A stretch of DNA of 64,000 nt from contig NZ_VFTC01000001.1 in the NCBI RefSeq assembly GCF_007003975.1, forward strand, positions 62,001 to 126,000, given 5' to 3'. Within the stretch, counting starts at the first letter, position 1. Each line of letters opens with the position of its first letter. Below are positions 41,702-50,057 of the stretch, piece after piece. The position numbers were made by a program, and so were the translations under genes. Source of the DNA: Mesorhizobium sp. WSM4306. GTDB taxonomy: Bacteria > Pseudomonadota > Alphaproteobacteria > Rhizobiales > Rhizobiaceae. Under the pieces are notes generated by a model. It was not told the origin of the DNA and did not search any database. It was given only the letters and a program-made list of their open reading frames with translations.

Positions 41702-43207
41702 ATGACAGTAACGATCGACAAAAACGCCAGCTGGCGCGACATCGCACAAGTGAGCGAAGGCGAATCCCTGGCGCTGAGCAAAGCAGCATGGGAGCGGATC
41801 GCTTTTGCGAACCAGCTCGTCGCTTCCATCGTCGAAAAAGGCATCCGCGCCTATGGCGTCAATACCGGAGTCGGCGCATTGGCAAGCAAGGTGGTGGCGC
41901 CTGCGCTGCAAAAGAAACTGTCGCGCAATATCATTCGCAGCCACGCATGCGGCGTCGGTGACCTGGTGCCGAGACGCGGCGTGCGCGCCATCATTGCCGC
42001 CCAGGTGGCAAATTTCGCGCATGGCCATTCGGGTGTAAGCCCTCGGATCGTCCGCAACTTGCTCACCTTTATCGAGTGCGACTGCATTCCCGACGTGCCG
42101 TCCAGGGGATCGGCCGGGTATTTGACGCACAACGCGCATGTGGCACTGGTCTTGATCGGTGAAGGCAGTGCAACCGTGGCAGGTCGCTCGATGAGCGGGC
42201 TGGAAGCGCTTGCCGAAATGGGTCTGGAGCCCCTGGAGCTTGGCGCGAAAGAAGGCTTGAGTCTCGTCAATGGCACGGCGTGCGCGACCGGCTTGACCAG
42301 CATCGCCGTGCAGCGCGCGGAGCGCTTGTTGGGATGGGCTGATGCCGCGGCTGCTTTGACGCTTGAAGCCGCAGGCGCGCAAATGCCGGCCTTTGGCGAA
42401 ACCATCCTGGCGATGCGGCCCTCACCCGGCATTCAGGATGTGGGCAAAGCGCTGCGCGGCTGGCTTCACGGCAGCGCGCTCATCGCGCTTGCTCACGGCA
42501 GTCGCACGCAGGACGCACTCAGTCTTCGCGCCGTGCCGCATGTTCATGGCGCCGCCCGCGAGGTGTTGGACCGGTCTGCTCAGCTGGTCGACCGTGAATT
42601 GGCTGCCGTCACTGACAATCCCGCGGTATTCGGGTCGTTGAACGATCCTCAGGTTGTTTCAGAGGCGCATGCGGTGGCGCCGGCGCTCGGGCAGGCCGCC
42701 GACGGCCTGACCATCGCTTTGGCGCAGGTGGCTGGAATGAGCGAGCGTCGCATCGACCGTCTCGTCAATCCCCTGGTCAACAATTTGCCGCCTTTCCTTG
42801 CCGATGAGGACGGAGCCAATTCCGGCTTCATGATTGCCCAATACACCGCCACGTCGCTCAGCAACGTCAACCGGCGCCTGGCCGCTCCGGCGGCGACCGA
42901 CGGCGGCGTCACATCCGGCCTGCAAGAGGATTTTTTGGCGCATCCAACGGTGGCAGCCAACAAGCTGCTCGCCGTTATCGACAACGCGGAATACATTTTG
43001 GCAATCGAACTCATGGCCGCCGCGCAGGCCCATGATTTTCTGGCCGAGCGCGGTGCACGTGCACCTGGTACCGACGCCATCTACCGCGTGGTCCGGGACA
43101 ATATCGCGCACTATTCCGACGACCGGCCTCTGTCCGGGGACATGGAGGAATTGCGCAACTTCATCCGCGAAGTAGACGTGCCACCCTGTCCGCAGCCCAC
43201 CGAGTGA
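41702..43207 (+). CDS. HAL/PAL-superfamily (aromatic amino acid lyase-like) protein without MIO triad
   Basis: 501 aa. Superfamily motifs include YGVNTGVGALASK near 50-63, ALTLEAAGAQMPAFGE, and the C-terminal VTDNPAVF, ATSLSNVNRRLAAPA. In histidine ammonia-lyase the segment GSVGASGDLAPLAHM supplies Ala-Ser-Gly for the MIO cofactor. Here it is RGSAGYLTHNAHVALVLIGE, three residues shorter and without Ala-Ser-Gly. I recall that some relatives read GSVGYL here, so this may be a subfamily. Annotation as histidine ammonia-lyase would be unsafe. Confidence 0.85.
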   Translation: MTVTIDKNASWRDIAQVSEGESLALSKAAWERIAFANQLVASIVEKGIRAYGVNTGVGALASKVVAPALQKKLSRNIIRSHACGVGDLVPRRGVRAIIAAQVANFAHGHSGVSPRIVRNLLTFIECDCIPDVPSRGSAGYLTHNAHVALVLIGEGSATVAGRSMSGLEALAEMGLEPLELGAKEGLSLVNGTACATGLTSIAVQRAERLLGWADAAAALTLEAAGAQMPAFGETILAMRPSPGIQDVGKALRGWLHGSALIALAHGSRTQDALSLRAVPHVHGAAREVLDRSAQLVDRELAAVTDNPAVFGSLNDPQVVSEAHAVAPALGQAADGLTIALAQVAGMSERRIDRLVNPLVNNLPPFLADEDGANSGFMIAQYTATSLSNVNRRLAAPAATDGGVTSGLQEDFLAHPTVAANKLLAVIDNAEYILAIELMAAAQAHDFLAERGARAPGTDAIYRVVRDNIAHYSDDRPLSGDMEELRNFIREVDVPPCPQPTE

Positions 43208-43228
43208 GGCCCGCCGAGCTTCGCGGAG

Positions 43229-43807
43229 CTAAGCCTTCAGCGGGTACAGTTTCAGGTGCTGGATCAGGATGATCGTCTTGGCGTCGATGATGCGGCCGTC
43301 GGCTATGCCGGCGAGCGCCTCGTCGAGCGGCATTTCGAGCACCTCGATGTCCTCGCCCTCTTCCGGTGCGCCGCCGCCGGCCGAGATGCGGTCGGCAGGT
43401 GAATAGCGCGCCACGAAGAACCACAGCCGTTCGGTCACGCTGCCCGGGCTCATATAGGGCGCAAACAGCCGCTCGATGTTCTCTAAGTGATAGCCGAGCT
43501 CTTCCTCGGCCTCCTTGAGGATGGCGGTTTCCGGATCGTTTTCGTCGAGCAGACCGGCGCAGGCCTCGATCAGCGGTTCGCGGTGGCCGGTGACATAGGC
43601 GGGATAGCGGAACTGCCGCACCAGAAGCACCGTCTGGCGCTCGGGATCGAAGGGCAGGATCACGGCGCCGTCGCCGCGATCGTAGGTCTGCCGAATCTGC
43701 GTCTCCCACTGCCCGTCGCGCCGGCGATAGTCCAGCACGGTCTTCTTCAGGACCGCCCAGTCGTCGGACAGGACTTCCTCCGAACGGATGCGAATGCGAT
43801 CTTCCAT
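43229..43807 (-). CDS. Nudix hydrolase, GDP-mannose pyrophosphatase (NudK)-like
   Basis: 192 aa. The Nudix box is GLLDENDPETAILKEAEEEL followed by GY, with Lys in place of the usual first Arg, as in NudK-type proteins. Upstream are RGDGAVILPFDPERQTVLLV and RQFRYPAY. Enzymes of this group cleave nucleotide-sugar or ADP-ribose pyrophosphates; the exact substrate is not determined. Convergent with the ammonia-lyase-like gene. Confidence 0.9.
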   Translation of the reverse strand: MEDRIRIRSEEVLSDDWAVLKKTVLDYRRRDGQWETQIRQTYDRGDGAVILPFDPERQTVLLVRQFRYPAYVTGHREPLIEACAGLLDENDPETAILKEAEEELGYHLENIERLFAPYMSPGSVTERLWFFVARYSPADRISAGGGAPEEGEDIEVLEMPLDEALAGIADGRIIDAKTIILIQHLKLYPLKA

Positions 43808-43960
43808 GATGAACTCCTTGGTGCCGGCGGCAAGGCGTAGCCGCGAACCGCTGTTTCCGCAATCCGGCCAGCGATTGGTCCAGCAGCGGTTTCACCGCCT
43901 CGTGTCTGGCGCCGGCAGTCGCCATTGCCTAGATAACAGCATCCTTCCCGGAGTTTTCTG

Positions 43961-45058
43961 ATGACCACCTCGCTTTTCCAGCCGATCACCCTTGATGGCC
44001 TGACCTTCCCGAACCGCATCGCAGTGGCGCCGATGTGCCAATATTCCGCCGACGATGGCTCGGCCAGCGACTGGCATCTCTATCACTGGATGAACCTGGC
44101 GATGTCGGGCGCCGGCATGGTCACCGTAGAAATGACCGATGTCGAGCGGCGCGGCCGCATCACCCATGGTTGCCACGGCCTCTATTCCGACGACAACGAG
44201 GCGGCCGCCCGCCGCACGCTGGATGCCGCCAGGCGCGTCGCCGCCCCGGAGACGAAATTCGGCATCCAGCTTGCCCATGCCGGGCGCAAGGCGTCGAACC
44301 GAAAGCCCTGGGAAGGCGGCGGTCCATTGCAGCCGGGCGAAGATCCCTGGCAGACCGTCTCGGCTTCGGCCATCGCCTATGACACCGGCTGGAACGTGCC
44401 GCATGCGCTGGAGGAGGATGAAATCCTGCAGCTCGTCGAGCGCTTCACTCAAGCCGCAAAGCGGGCCGAGCGCGCCGGCTTCGACTTCCTCGAACTGCAC
44501 GCCGCGCACGGCTATCTGATCTTCCAGTTCCTGTCGCCGCTCTCCAACCAACGCACCGACCGCTGGGGCGGCTCGCTGGAAAACCGCATGCGTTTTCTGC
44601 TCGAGATCGCCAAATCGGTGAGGAAGGCGGTTCCAAACCTGATGCTTGGCACGCGCCTGTCGGTGAAAGAATGGGTCGATGGCGGCTTCGACGTCGAGGA
44701 TGCTATCGAAGTGGCCAAGGCGCTGAAAGCGCTGAGCATCGCCTATCTCTGCTGCTCGAGCGGCGGCAATTCGCCGTTGCAAAAGCTGCCGATCGGCCCC
44801 GGTTACCAGGTGCATCTGGCGGAAGCGGTGCGCAAGGGCGCCGACATCCCGACGCGGGCCGTCGGCCTGATCGACGATCCCGCCCAGGCCGAAGCGATCG
44901 TCGCCGACGGCCGCGCCGATATGGTGGCGCTGGCCCGCGCTTTCCTTGCCGACCCGCGCTGGGGCTGGCGCGCCGCCGCCACCTTTGACCAGAAAATCCA
45001 TCCGGCGCCGCAGCTTGCCCGCTCGGTAACGACGATGCAGCACTGGATGAAAGGCTGA
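43961..45058 (+). CDS. NADH:flavin oxidoreductase, Old Yellow Enzyme family (YqjM-like)
   Basis: 365 aa FMN-dependent TIM barrel. N-terminal FPNRIAVAPMCQYSADDGSA carries the Cys typical of the thermophilic-like/YqjM class. FGIQLAHAGRKAS and HAAHGYLIFQFLSPLSNQRT, then DRWGGSLENRMRF, hold the substrate His pair and flavin contacts. Such enzymes reduce activated alkenes; the physiological substrate is unknown. Confidence 0.93.
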   Translation: MTTSLFQPITLDGLTFPNRIAVAPMCQYSADDGSASDWHLYHWMNLAMSGAGMVTVEMTDVERRGRITHGCHGLYSDDNEAAARRTLDAARRVAAPETKFGIQLAHAGRKASNRKPWEGGGPLQPGEDPWQTVSASAIAYDTGWNVPHALEEDEILQLVERFTQAAKRAERAGFDFLELHAAHGYLIFQFLSPLSNQRTDRWGGSLENRMRFLLEIAKSVRKAVPNLMLGTRLSVKEWVDGGFDVEDAIEVAKALKALSIAYLCCSSGGNSPLQKLPIGPGYQVHLAEAVRKGADIPTRAVGLIDDPAQAEAIVADGRADMVALARAFLADPRWGWRAAATFDQKIHPAPQLARSVTTMQHWMKG

Positions 45059-45183
45059 GAGCCTGCACCGACGGATGCGCAAAAACGCATCCGCTGGACA
45101 GGTTGCCGCAGCTTCGCTTTAATCCGCCCCGCAATAGTCCCTGGGGGTAAGGCCGCCTTGGCGGCTGGGTTGGGAGCAAAGTC

Positions 45184-45498
45184 ATGGCATCAAGGGCAAT
45201 CTATCCCGCGGCCGCCGCTCTGGTGGTCGCGCTGTCGTTCGCTGCGTCATCTCCGGTTGGCGCGCAATATTGCGAAGGTACGGTGCATGGCCTGTCCAGG
45301 CACTACGATCTGGATACGGGCAGCGGGTTTCTCGCCGTTCGGGTGCGGCCGAACTCGTCGTCGCGCATGATCGGCCAGCTGTTCAACGGCGATCACACCG
45401 AAATCTTCGACCGCCGCGGCAACTGGTACCAGATCGACTTCAAGGGCCGGACAGGCTGGACCAATGCACGCTGGCTGCGCAACGATTGCGGCTACTGA
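45184..45498 (+). CDS. Exported SH3-domain protein
   Basis: 104 aa. A signal peptide (SRAIYPAAAALVVALSFAAS ending at GAQ) precedes a bacterial SH3 domain: LAVRVRPNSSSRMIGQLFNG, then IFDRRGNWYQIDFKGRTGWT and ARWLRNDCGY. Such domains bind peptidoglycan or proteins in the periplasm. Two Cys (YCEG and NDC) flank the domain and may pair. Confidence 0.85.
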   Translation: MASRAIYPAAAALVVALSFAASSPVGAQYCEGTVHGLSRHYDLDTGSGFLAVRVRPNSSSRMIGQLFNGDHTEIFDRRGNWYQIDFKGRTGWTNARWLRNDCGY

Positions 45499-45563
45499 GA
45501 CGTTTGGGCGCAGGCTCACTGCCACTTTTGCAACCAAATTGGCTGCTTTGCGTTGCGGCCATC

Positions 45564-45839
45564 ATGGATAGCAAACCTTTTGAAACGCCCGTCGTGGTCG
45601 AACTCGGCCACGTCGGCAAATACCGCCAGATCCGCAGCGCCCAGGAAGCGGCGGAGTGCCTGATGACGGTCTGGCCGCTCAATCGGGGCCCGCGCCATCG
45701 TGATGCTCTCGACACTTGCCTCAAAGTGCTGGAAGGTTATCGTTCGACGGCCGATGCGCGCCGGGCGTTGATCGAAGCGGCCAAGGAATCGGAAGTGCTG
45801 GTTCCTGAAGACCGGCTGCCCGACGCCAAATTGCATTGA
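45564..45839 (+). CDS. DUF982 family protein
   Basis: 91 aa. Family landmarks are PVVVELGHVGKYRQIRSAQE, AAECLMTVWPLNRGPRHRDA and ARRALIEAAKESEV. DUF982 proteins occur in multiple copies in rhizobia with no known function. It starts 65 bp after the SH3 gene and reads with the next small gene. Confidence 0.83.
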   Translation: MDSKPFETPVVVELGHVGKYRQIRSAQEAAECLMTVWPLNRGPRHRDALDTCLKVLEGYRSTADARRALIEAAKESEVLVPEDRLPDAKLH

Positions 45840-45881
45840 AGAACGGGCCGCGTTGAACGAACGGACGAACCGGAGGATTCC

Positions 45882-46121
45882 ATGGCGAAGCTGACGTACC
45901 AGATCGTCGAGCATGACGGGGGTTGGGCCTACAAGGTCGGTTCGACATACTCGGAGACATTCCCCACCCATCAGGACGCGCTGCGCGCCGCCGAGATCGC
46001 CTCGGCCGAGCAGCAGGTCGCCGGCACCACGGACGGCATCCAGTATGAGGATGCCGACGGCAAGTGGCACGACGAACTGGCCGATGGCCGCGACCGGCCA
46101 CAGACCGAAGTTTCCGACTAG
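45882..46121 (+). CDS. DUF2188 family protein
   Basis: 79 aa. The DUF2188-like core is YQIVEHDGGWAYKVGSTYSE, then FPTHQDALRAAEIASAEQQ; the end is acidic (DGIQYEDADGKWHDELADGR). GGAGGATTCC precedes the ATG. Function unknown; small and probably cytoplasmic. Confidence 0.82.
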   Translation: MAKLTYQIVEHDGGWAYKVGSTYSETFPTHQDALRAAEIASAEQQVAGTTDGIQYEDADGKWHDELADGRDRPQTEVSD

Positions 46122-46145
46122 TCGCGCCAGCGCGGTCCGACAAGA

Positions 46146-47120
46146 TCAATCCGGGCCTGCGAATGCCCGCTCGGCGACACGCTTGATGAAGGCGATGACG
46201 CGGTCCGGCTCGACGAATTGCGGCATATGGCCGAGGCCATCGACGGCCTCGAAATCGAGCCCTCCGATCCTGTCCTTCATCGGCTCTCCATGGGTGCGCA
46301 TGGCGATGACGCGGTCGGCGCTCCCGAAGAAAATACCGGCCGGCATGGCGATCTCGCCGTAACGCTGCTCAATGCGGCCAAGATCCTCTTCGACCGCCAC
46401 GAAATCGGTAGAGGTCGCATGGAAATGGCTTGGCCTCAGCCCGAGCCATCCGCCTCCATCGACCATGTAATTGGCGGGAACGGCCTGCGGCGCGAAGATG
46501 AACTCCATTGTCGGCCGCTCATATCGGAGGCTCGTCGGTATCGCGACCGTATAGGCCATGATCGAGCGCCACAGGTGCGACCGGATGTAGAGCAGGCCCG
46601 CCTTTTCGCGCACGCCGGCTTCCAGATGCGTCAGCGGCGCCAGCAAGGCGATGCCGGAAATCGCCTCGGGATGTTCCACCGCCAGGGTCAGCGCGACGGC
46701 GCCGCCCAGTGAGTGCCCGACCACAAGCGGCCTTTCCAGGCCGAGCGTTTCGATGAAGCGCCTGATGATCTCGGCCTGGTCAGGCAAACGGCCTGTCGCT
46801 CCTCTCGCCCGCACCGAATGGCCCGATCCCGGCCGAGCGAGCGCGATCAACCGGTAGCCTGGACCGAAGCGGTCAAACAGCGTGTGCCGGAACTGGTGGA
46901 GTTGCGCGCCAAGTCCGTGCACGAACACGATCGGCCGCCCCTTGCCCGTTTCGACATAGTGGATGCGGTTGCCGTCGATCTCGACGAACTGTCCGCTGGC
47001 CGGCACCAGTCTTTCGGCCTTGGCCGCGATCCACAGCGTCGCTGCGACCAGACAGGCGGCGATGACGAGAGCCAGCAGGAGCAGACCGCCAAGCAGCCAT
47101 AACAGAATCGATACCAGCAT
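46146..47120 (-). CDS. Membrane-anchored alpha/beta hydrolase
   Basis: 324 aa. Residues 1-33 form a strong N-terminal membrane helix (SILLWLLGGLLLLALVIAAC). The hydrolase domain follows: IVFVHGLGAQLHQFRHTLFD, LARPGSGHS, nucleophile elbow VGHSLGGAVAL, acid in GSADRVIAM, and His in GLGHMPQF. The triad is complete. Substrate unknown. Confidence 0.9.
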   Translation of the reverse strand: MLVSILLWLLGGLLLLALVIAACLVAATLWIAAKAERLVPASGQFVEIDGNRIHYVETGKGRPIVFVHGLGAQLHQFRHTLFDRFGPGYRLIALARPGSGHSVRARGATGRLPDQAEIIRRFIETLGLERPLVVGHSLGGAVALTLAVEHPEAISGIALLAPLTHLEAGVREKAGLLYIRSHLWRSIMAYTVAIPTSLRYERPTMEFIFAPQAVPANYMVDGGGWLGLRPSHFHATSTDFVAVEEDLGRIEQRYGEIAMPAGIFFGSADRVIAMRTHGEPMKDRIGGLDFEAVDGLGHMPQFVEPDRVIAFIKRVAERAFAGPD

Positions 47121-47290
47121 GTTTCACCCGGAGCGGACCGACGCGCACCATCACCCACCGCCAGAAGCACGGCAAGGCAGCCCGCCGGCTTCTGACGGCA
47201 TTGCCGCCCGTCCCATGTCGCGCTATCTCAGGCAATCTTGTCTGCCCAGGCGACCCGTCTGCCTTGAGGCACCTTCCACCGGAGCCTTCC

Positions 47291-48031
47291 ATGCCCGAAA
47301 TCGTCACTGCCGCCATGCTCGTCATCGGCGACGAGCTTCTGTCCGGCCGCACCAAGGACAGGAATATCGGCCATCTCGCTGACATCATGACGGCCATCGG
47401 CATCGACCTGAAGGAAGTGCGCATCGTTCCCGACGAGGAGGACGAGATTGTCGCGGCGGTGAATGCCGTGCGCGCGCGCTACACCTACGTCTTCACCACC
47501 GGCGGGATCGGCCCGACGCATGACGACATCACCGCCGATTCGATCTCCAAGGCCTTTGGCGTGCCCTGCGAATACGACGCCAAGGCCTATGCCATGCTGG
47601 GCGAGAGCTATGCCGCGCGCGGCATCGAATACACCGAGGCGCGCAAGCGCATGTCGCGCATGCCGCGCGGTGCCGACCATATCGACAACCCGGTCTCCGT
47701 CGCGCCCGGCTTTCGCATCGGCAATGTCCATGTCATGGCCGGCGTGCCGGCAATCTTTCAGGCTATGCTCGACAATGTCGTGCCGACGCTCAAGGCCGGC
47801 ACCAAGATGCTGTCGGCCACCGTCCAGTGCCCGTTCGGCGAAGGCCTGATCGGCGGTCCCTTGGGCGACATCCAGAAGGCGCATCCCGACACGATCATCG
47901 GTTCCTACCCGAAATATGGCGACGGCAAATTCTGGACGGAGCTGGTCGTGCGCGCCCGCAGCCAGGAGGCGCTGGATTCGGCACGCGCGGATGTCGAGGC
48001 CATGGTGGCCGGCTTCACCGCCGCCAATTGA
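47291..48031 (+). CDS. Molybdopterin-binding (MoaB/CinA N-terminal) domain protein
   Basis: 246 aa. The MoCF-biosynthesis fold is clear: TAAMLVIGDELLSGRTKDRN at the start and VFTTGGIGPTHDDITADSIS around 75-94. The C-terminal nicotinamide-nucleotide amidase domain of full CinA is absent, as in the short competence/damage-inducible-protein-A-like family of alphaproteobacteria. GGAGCCTTCC precedes the ATG. The true role is not known. Confidence 0.9.
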   Translation: MPEIVTAAMLVIGDELLSGRTKDRNIGHLADIMTAIGIDLKEVRIVPDEEDEIVAAVNAVRARYTYVFTTGGIGPTHDDITADSISKAFGVPCEYDAKAYAMLGESYAARGIEYTEARKRMSRMPRGADHIDNPVSVAPGFRIGNVHVMAGVPAIFQAMLDNVVPTLKAGTKMLSATVQCPFGEGLIGGPLGDIQKAHPDTIIGSYPKYGDGKFWTELVVRARSQEALDSARADVEAMVAGFTAAN

Positions 48032-48130
48032 CCTTGGGGTTCGCAGCCCATCGCCGAGCCGGAACCAAGCGCCGTACTCTGACGTTTTCCCTTGGGCGCA
48101 TCAGGCGCCGGCAGATTTGAGGGATTTCCG

Positions 48131-48964
48131 ATGCGCTTCAAGACCATCGTCGCCATATTGCAGAACGAACAGGATGCCGAGCGCGTGCTCGACTGCGCCA
48201 TCCCGCTTGCCGACCGGTTTGAAAGCCATCTCATCGGCATTCATGCCGAAGCGCTGCCCGTTCCCTACACTTCCGCCACCGGCTTTCCCGACACCGAGTT
48301 CCTGCAAGTCTCCGCCGACATGAATCGCGAGCGCGCCGAAAAACTGCAGGCGCTTTTCCTCGGACGGATCGAAAAATCCGGCCTTTCCTTTGAATGGCGC
48401 AGCCTCGAGAGTTTTTCCGGCGACAGCGCGCTGACCGGCATTTCCAGCGTGCGCGCCGCCGACCTGATCATTGCCGCGCAGCGCGAGACCGGCGGCGACC
48501 CGAGCGCCGATGTCGACACGCTGGTTTACGATGCCGGCCGACCGGTGTTGGTGGTGCCGCATGAAGGCCCGCTGGTCACCAGCTTCAAGCATGTGCTGCT
48601 GGCCTGGAACGGCAGCAAGGAGGCAGCTCGCGCCGCCTTCGACGCCCTGCCCTTCATCATCGAAGCCGAGAAGACCGATATTCTGGTCATCGATCCGCCG
48701 GATACACTGGACGACAATCCGGAGGCCGCCGGCGCGGAGATCGCCGCGGCGCTCTCCCGGCATGGCGCAACCGTCAGCGTTTCGGTGCAGCAGTCGGGCA
48801 ACGCCTCGGTCGACGACGTCATCCAGACCAGGATCGCTGAAACGGGCGCCGACCTTCTGGTGCTCGGCGCCTACAGTCATTCCTGGCTGCGCCAGCTCCT
48901 GTTCGGCGGCGTGACGCGCACCGTGTTGCGCACCGTGCCGGTGGCGGCTTTCCTGTCGCGTTAG
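48131..48964 (+). CDS. Universal stress protein (UspA family), tandem
   Basis: 277 aa, about twice a single Usp domain. The second half is the better match: FKHVLLAWNGSKEAARAAFD, then DVIQTRIAETGADLLVLGAY and SWLRQLLFGGVTRTVLRTVP, with the ATP-binding GGVTRTVL-type loop. The first half has FKTIVAILQNEQDAERVLDC and RAADLIIAAQRE. The ATG is selected by the typical MRFKTI start. Confidence 0.9.
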   Translation: MRFKTIVAILQNEQDAERVLDCAIPLADRFESHLIGIHAEALPVPYTSATGFPDTEFLQVSADMNRERAEKLQALFLGRIEKSGLSFEWRSLESFSGDSALTGISSVRAADLIIAAQRETGGDPSADVDTLVYDAGRPVLVVPHEGPLVTSFKHVLLAWNGSKEAARAAFDALPFIIEAEKTDILVIDPPDTLDDNPEAAGAEIAAALSRHGATVSVSVQQSGNASVDDVIQTRIAETGADLLVLGAYSHSWLRQLLFGGVTRTVLRTVPVAAFLSR

Positions 48965-48974
48965 CAGGCGAAGG

Positions 48975-49886
48975 TCAAGAATTCTGGCGCGTAGCAAAAT
49001 ACGCCCGAACATGATCAACGATGGTGGAAGTCATGTCATGCGGCGCGTGAGGACTGAGCCGCAAAACTACGTCATAGTAACCAACAGACGGAAGGCCTTG
49101 CTCAGGCCCGAATGGCGTCAGTTCGGCCGACAAGGCTACAATCGGCAACGGCGCAACTGCCAGCCCCGCCATCACCAGCGCGAGCTGGCCTACAAGATTC
49201 TCACTTGTACAAACGATCTGATAAGAGATGCCGGCTGCGTCGAGCGCATCGATGGCTGACTTCCGCCAGATGCAACTCGCCGGACCTGCGGCGACCGCCA
49301 GCGGACGACGGAGATGGGCGGCTCCATGTGCAAGGCCTGCCCACACAAGCCGATCTCTATGGATGGCCGTGTCGGGCCATCCAGCTCGATCGGTCGCGCC
49401 CGCTGTCACCAGTGCCACGTCCAGTTCGCCCTCATCCAGCATCCTCGACATCGTGCTGCTCGTGCGGCACATCACGCTGATCTCCACTAGCGGATAGGCC
49501 GCTGTGTAGCTGGCGAGAACCGAGGGAAGGAACGCAAAGGCATATTCGTCCGTCATTCCCAGTCGCACCGCGCGCCCGTGCAACAGGCGATTGAACCGCA
49601 CTATCGCCTCTTCGGCTATTCCAAGAACGCGCCGCGCATAGGTCAGAAGCGCTTCACCTGCTGGCGTCAACATTATGGAGCGCCCCTGATGCACAAAGAT
49701 CGGCTGTCCGATCTGCGTTTCGAGTCGCTTCATTTGCATGCTGATGGCAGATGGCGTCCTGTGCACTATTCGGGCAGCGCCGACGAAACTGCCTGTGTCG
49801 ACAACCGCCATCAGGGTACGCAGGAGCGCGTTGTCCAGCCCCAATAGAACACCCGAATCTGGCCGTAAGGGTGCGCGGGTCGACAT
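48975..49886 (-). CDS. LysR-family transcriptional regulator
   Basis: 303 aa. The N-terminal winged HTH (about 20-80) is LLRTLMAVVDTGSFVGAARI, then HRTPSAISMQMKRLETQIGQ and PIFVHQGRSIMLTPAGE. An LysR substrate-binding domain with VRLGMTDEYAFAFLP follows. It is divergent from the PLP-decarboxylase gene across 171 bp, so it is likely to control that gene, with the effector unknown. The ATG is preferred over a TTG eight codons upstream. Confidence 0.93.
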   Translation of the reverse strand: MSTRAPLRPDSGVLLGLDNALLRTLMAVVDTGSFVGAARIVHRTPSAISMQMKRLETQIGQPIFVHQGRSIMLTPAGEALLTYARRVLGIAEEAIVRFNRLLHGRAVRLGMTDEYAFAFLPSVLASYTAAYPLVEISVMCRTSSTMSRMLDEGELDVALVTAGATDRAGWPDTAIHRDRLVWAGLAHGAAHLRRPLAVAAGPASCIWRKSAIDALDAAGISYQIVCTSENLVGQLALVMAGLAVAPLPIVALSAELTPFGPEQGLPSVGYYDVVLRLSPHAPHDMTSTIVDHVRAYFATRQNS

Positions 49887-50057
49887 GAGTGGCAAGCCCC
49901 AATTCGCCAATTTCGCTGATGTCTACTGTAAGTCCTTTTCGTTTGTCGGAGCAATCGGCACTGGTCAAACTGAGTAAAACTAACCGCACAACCGGCATGG
50001 TGGCCGGCTAGCTGCGTCCCGGTATGTGCAAATACCACCGCTTTGAGGGACCCACTC

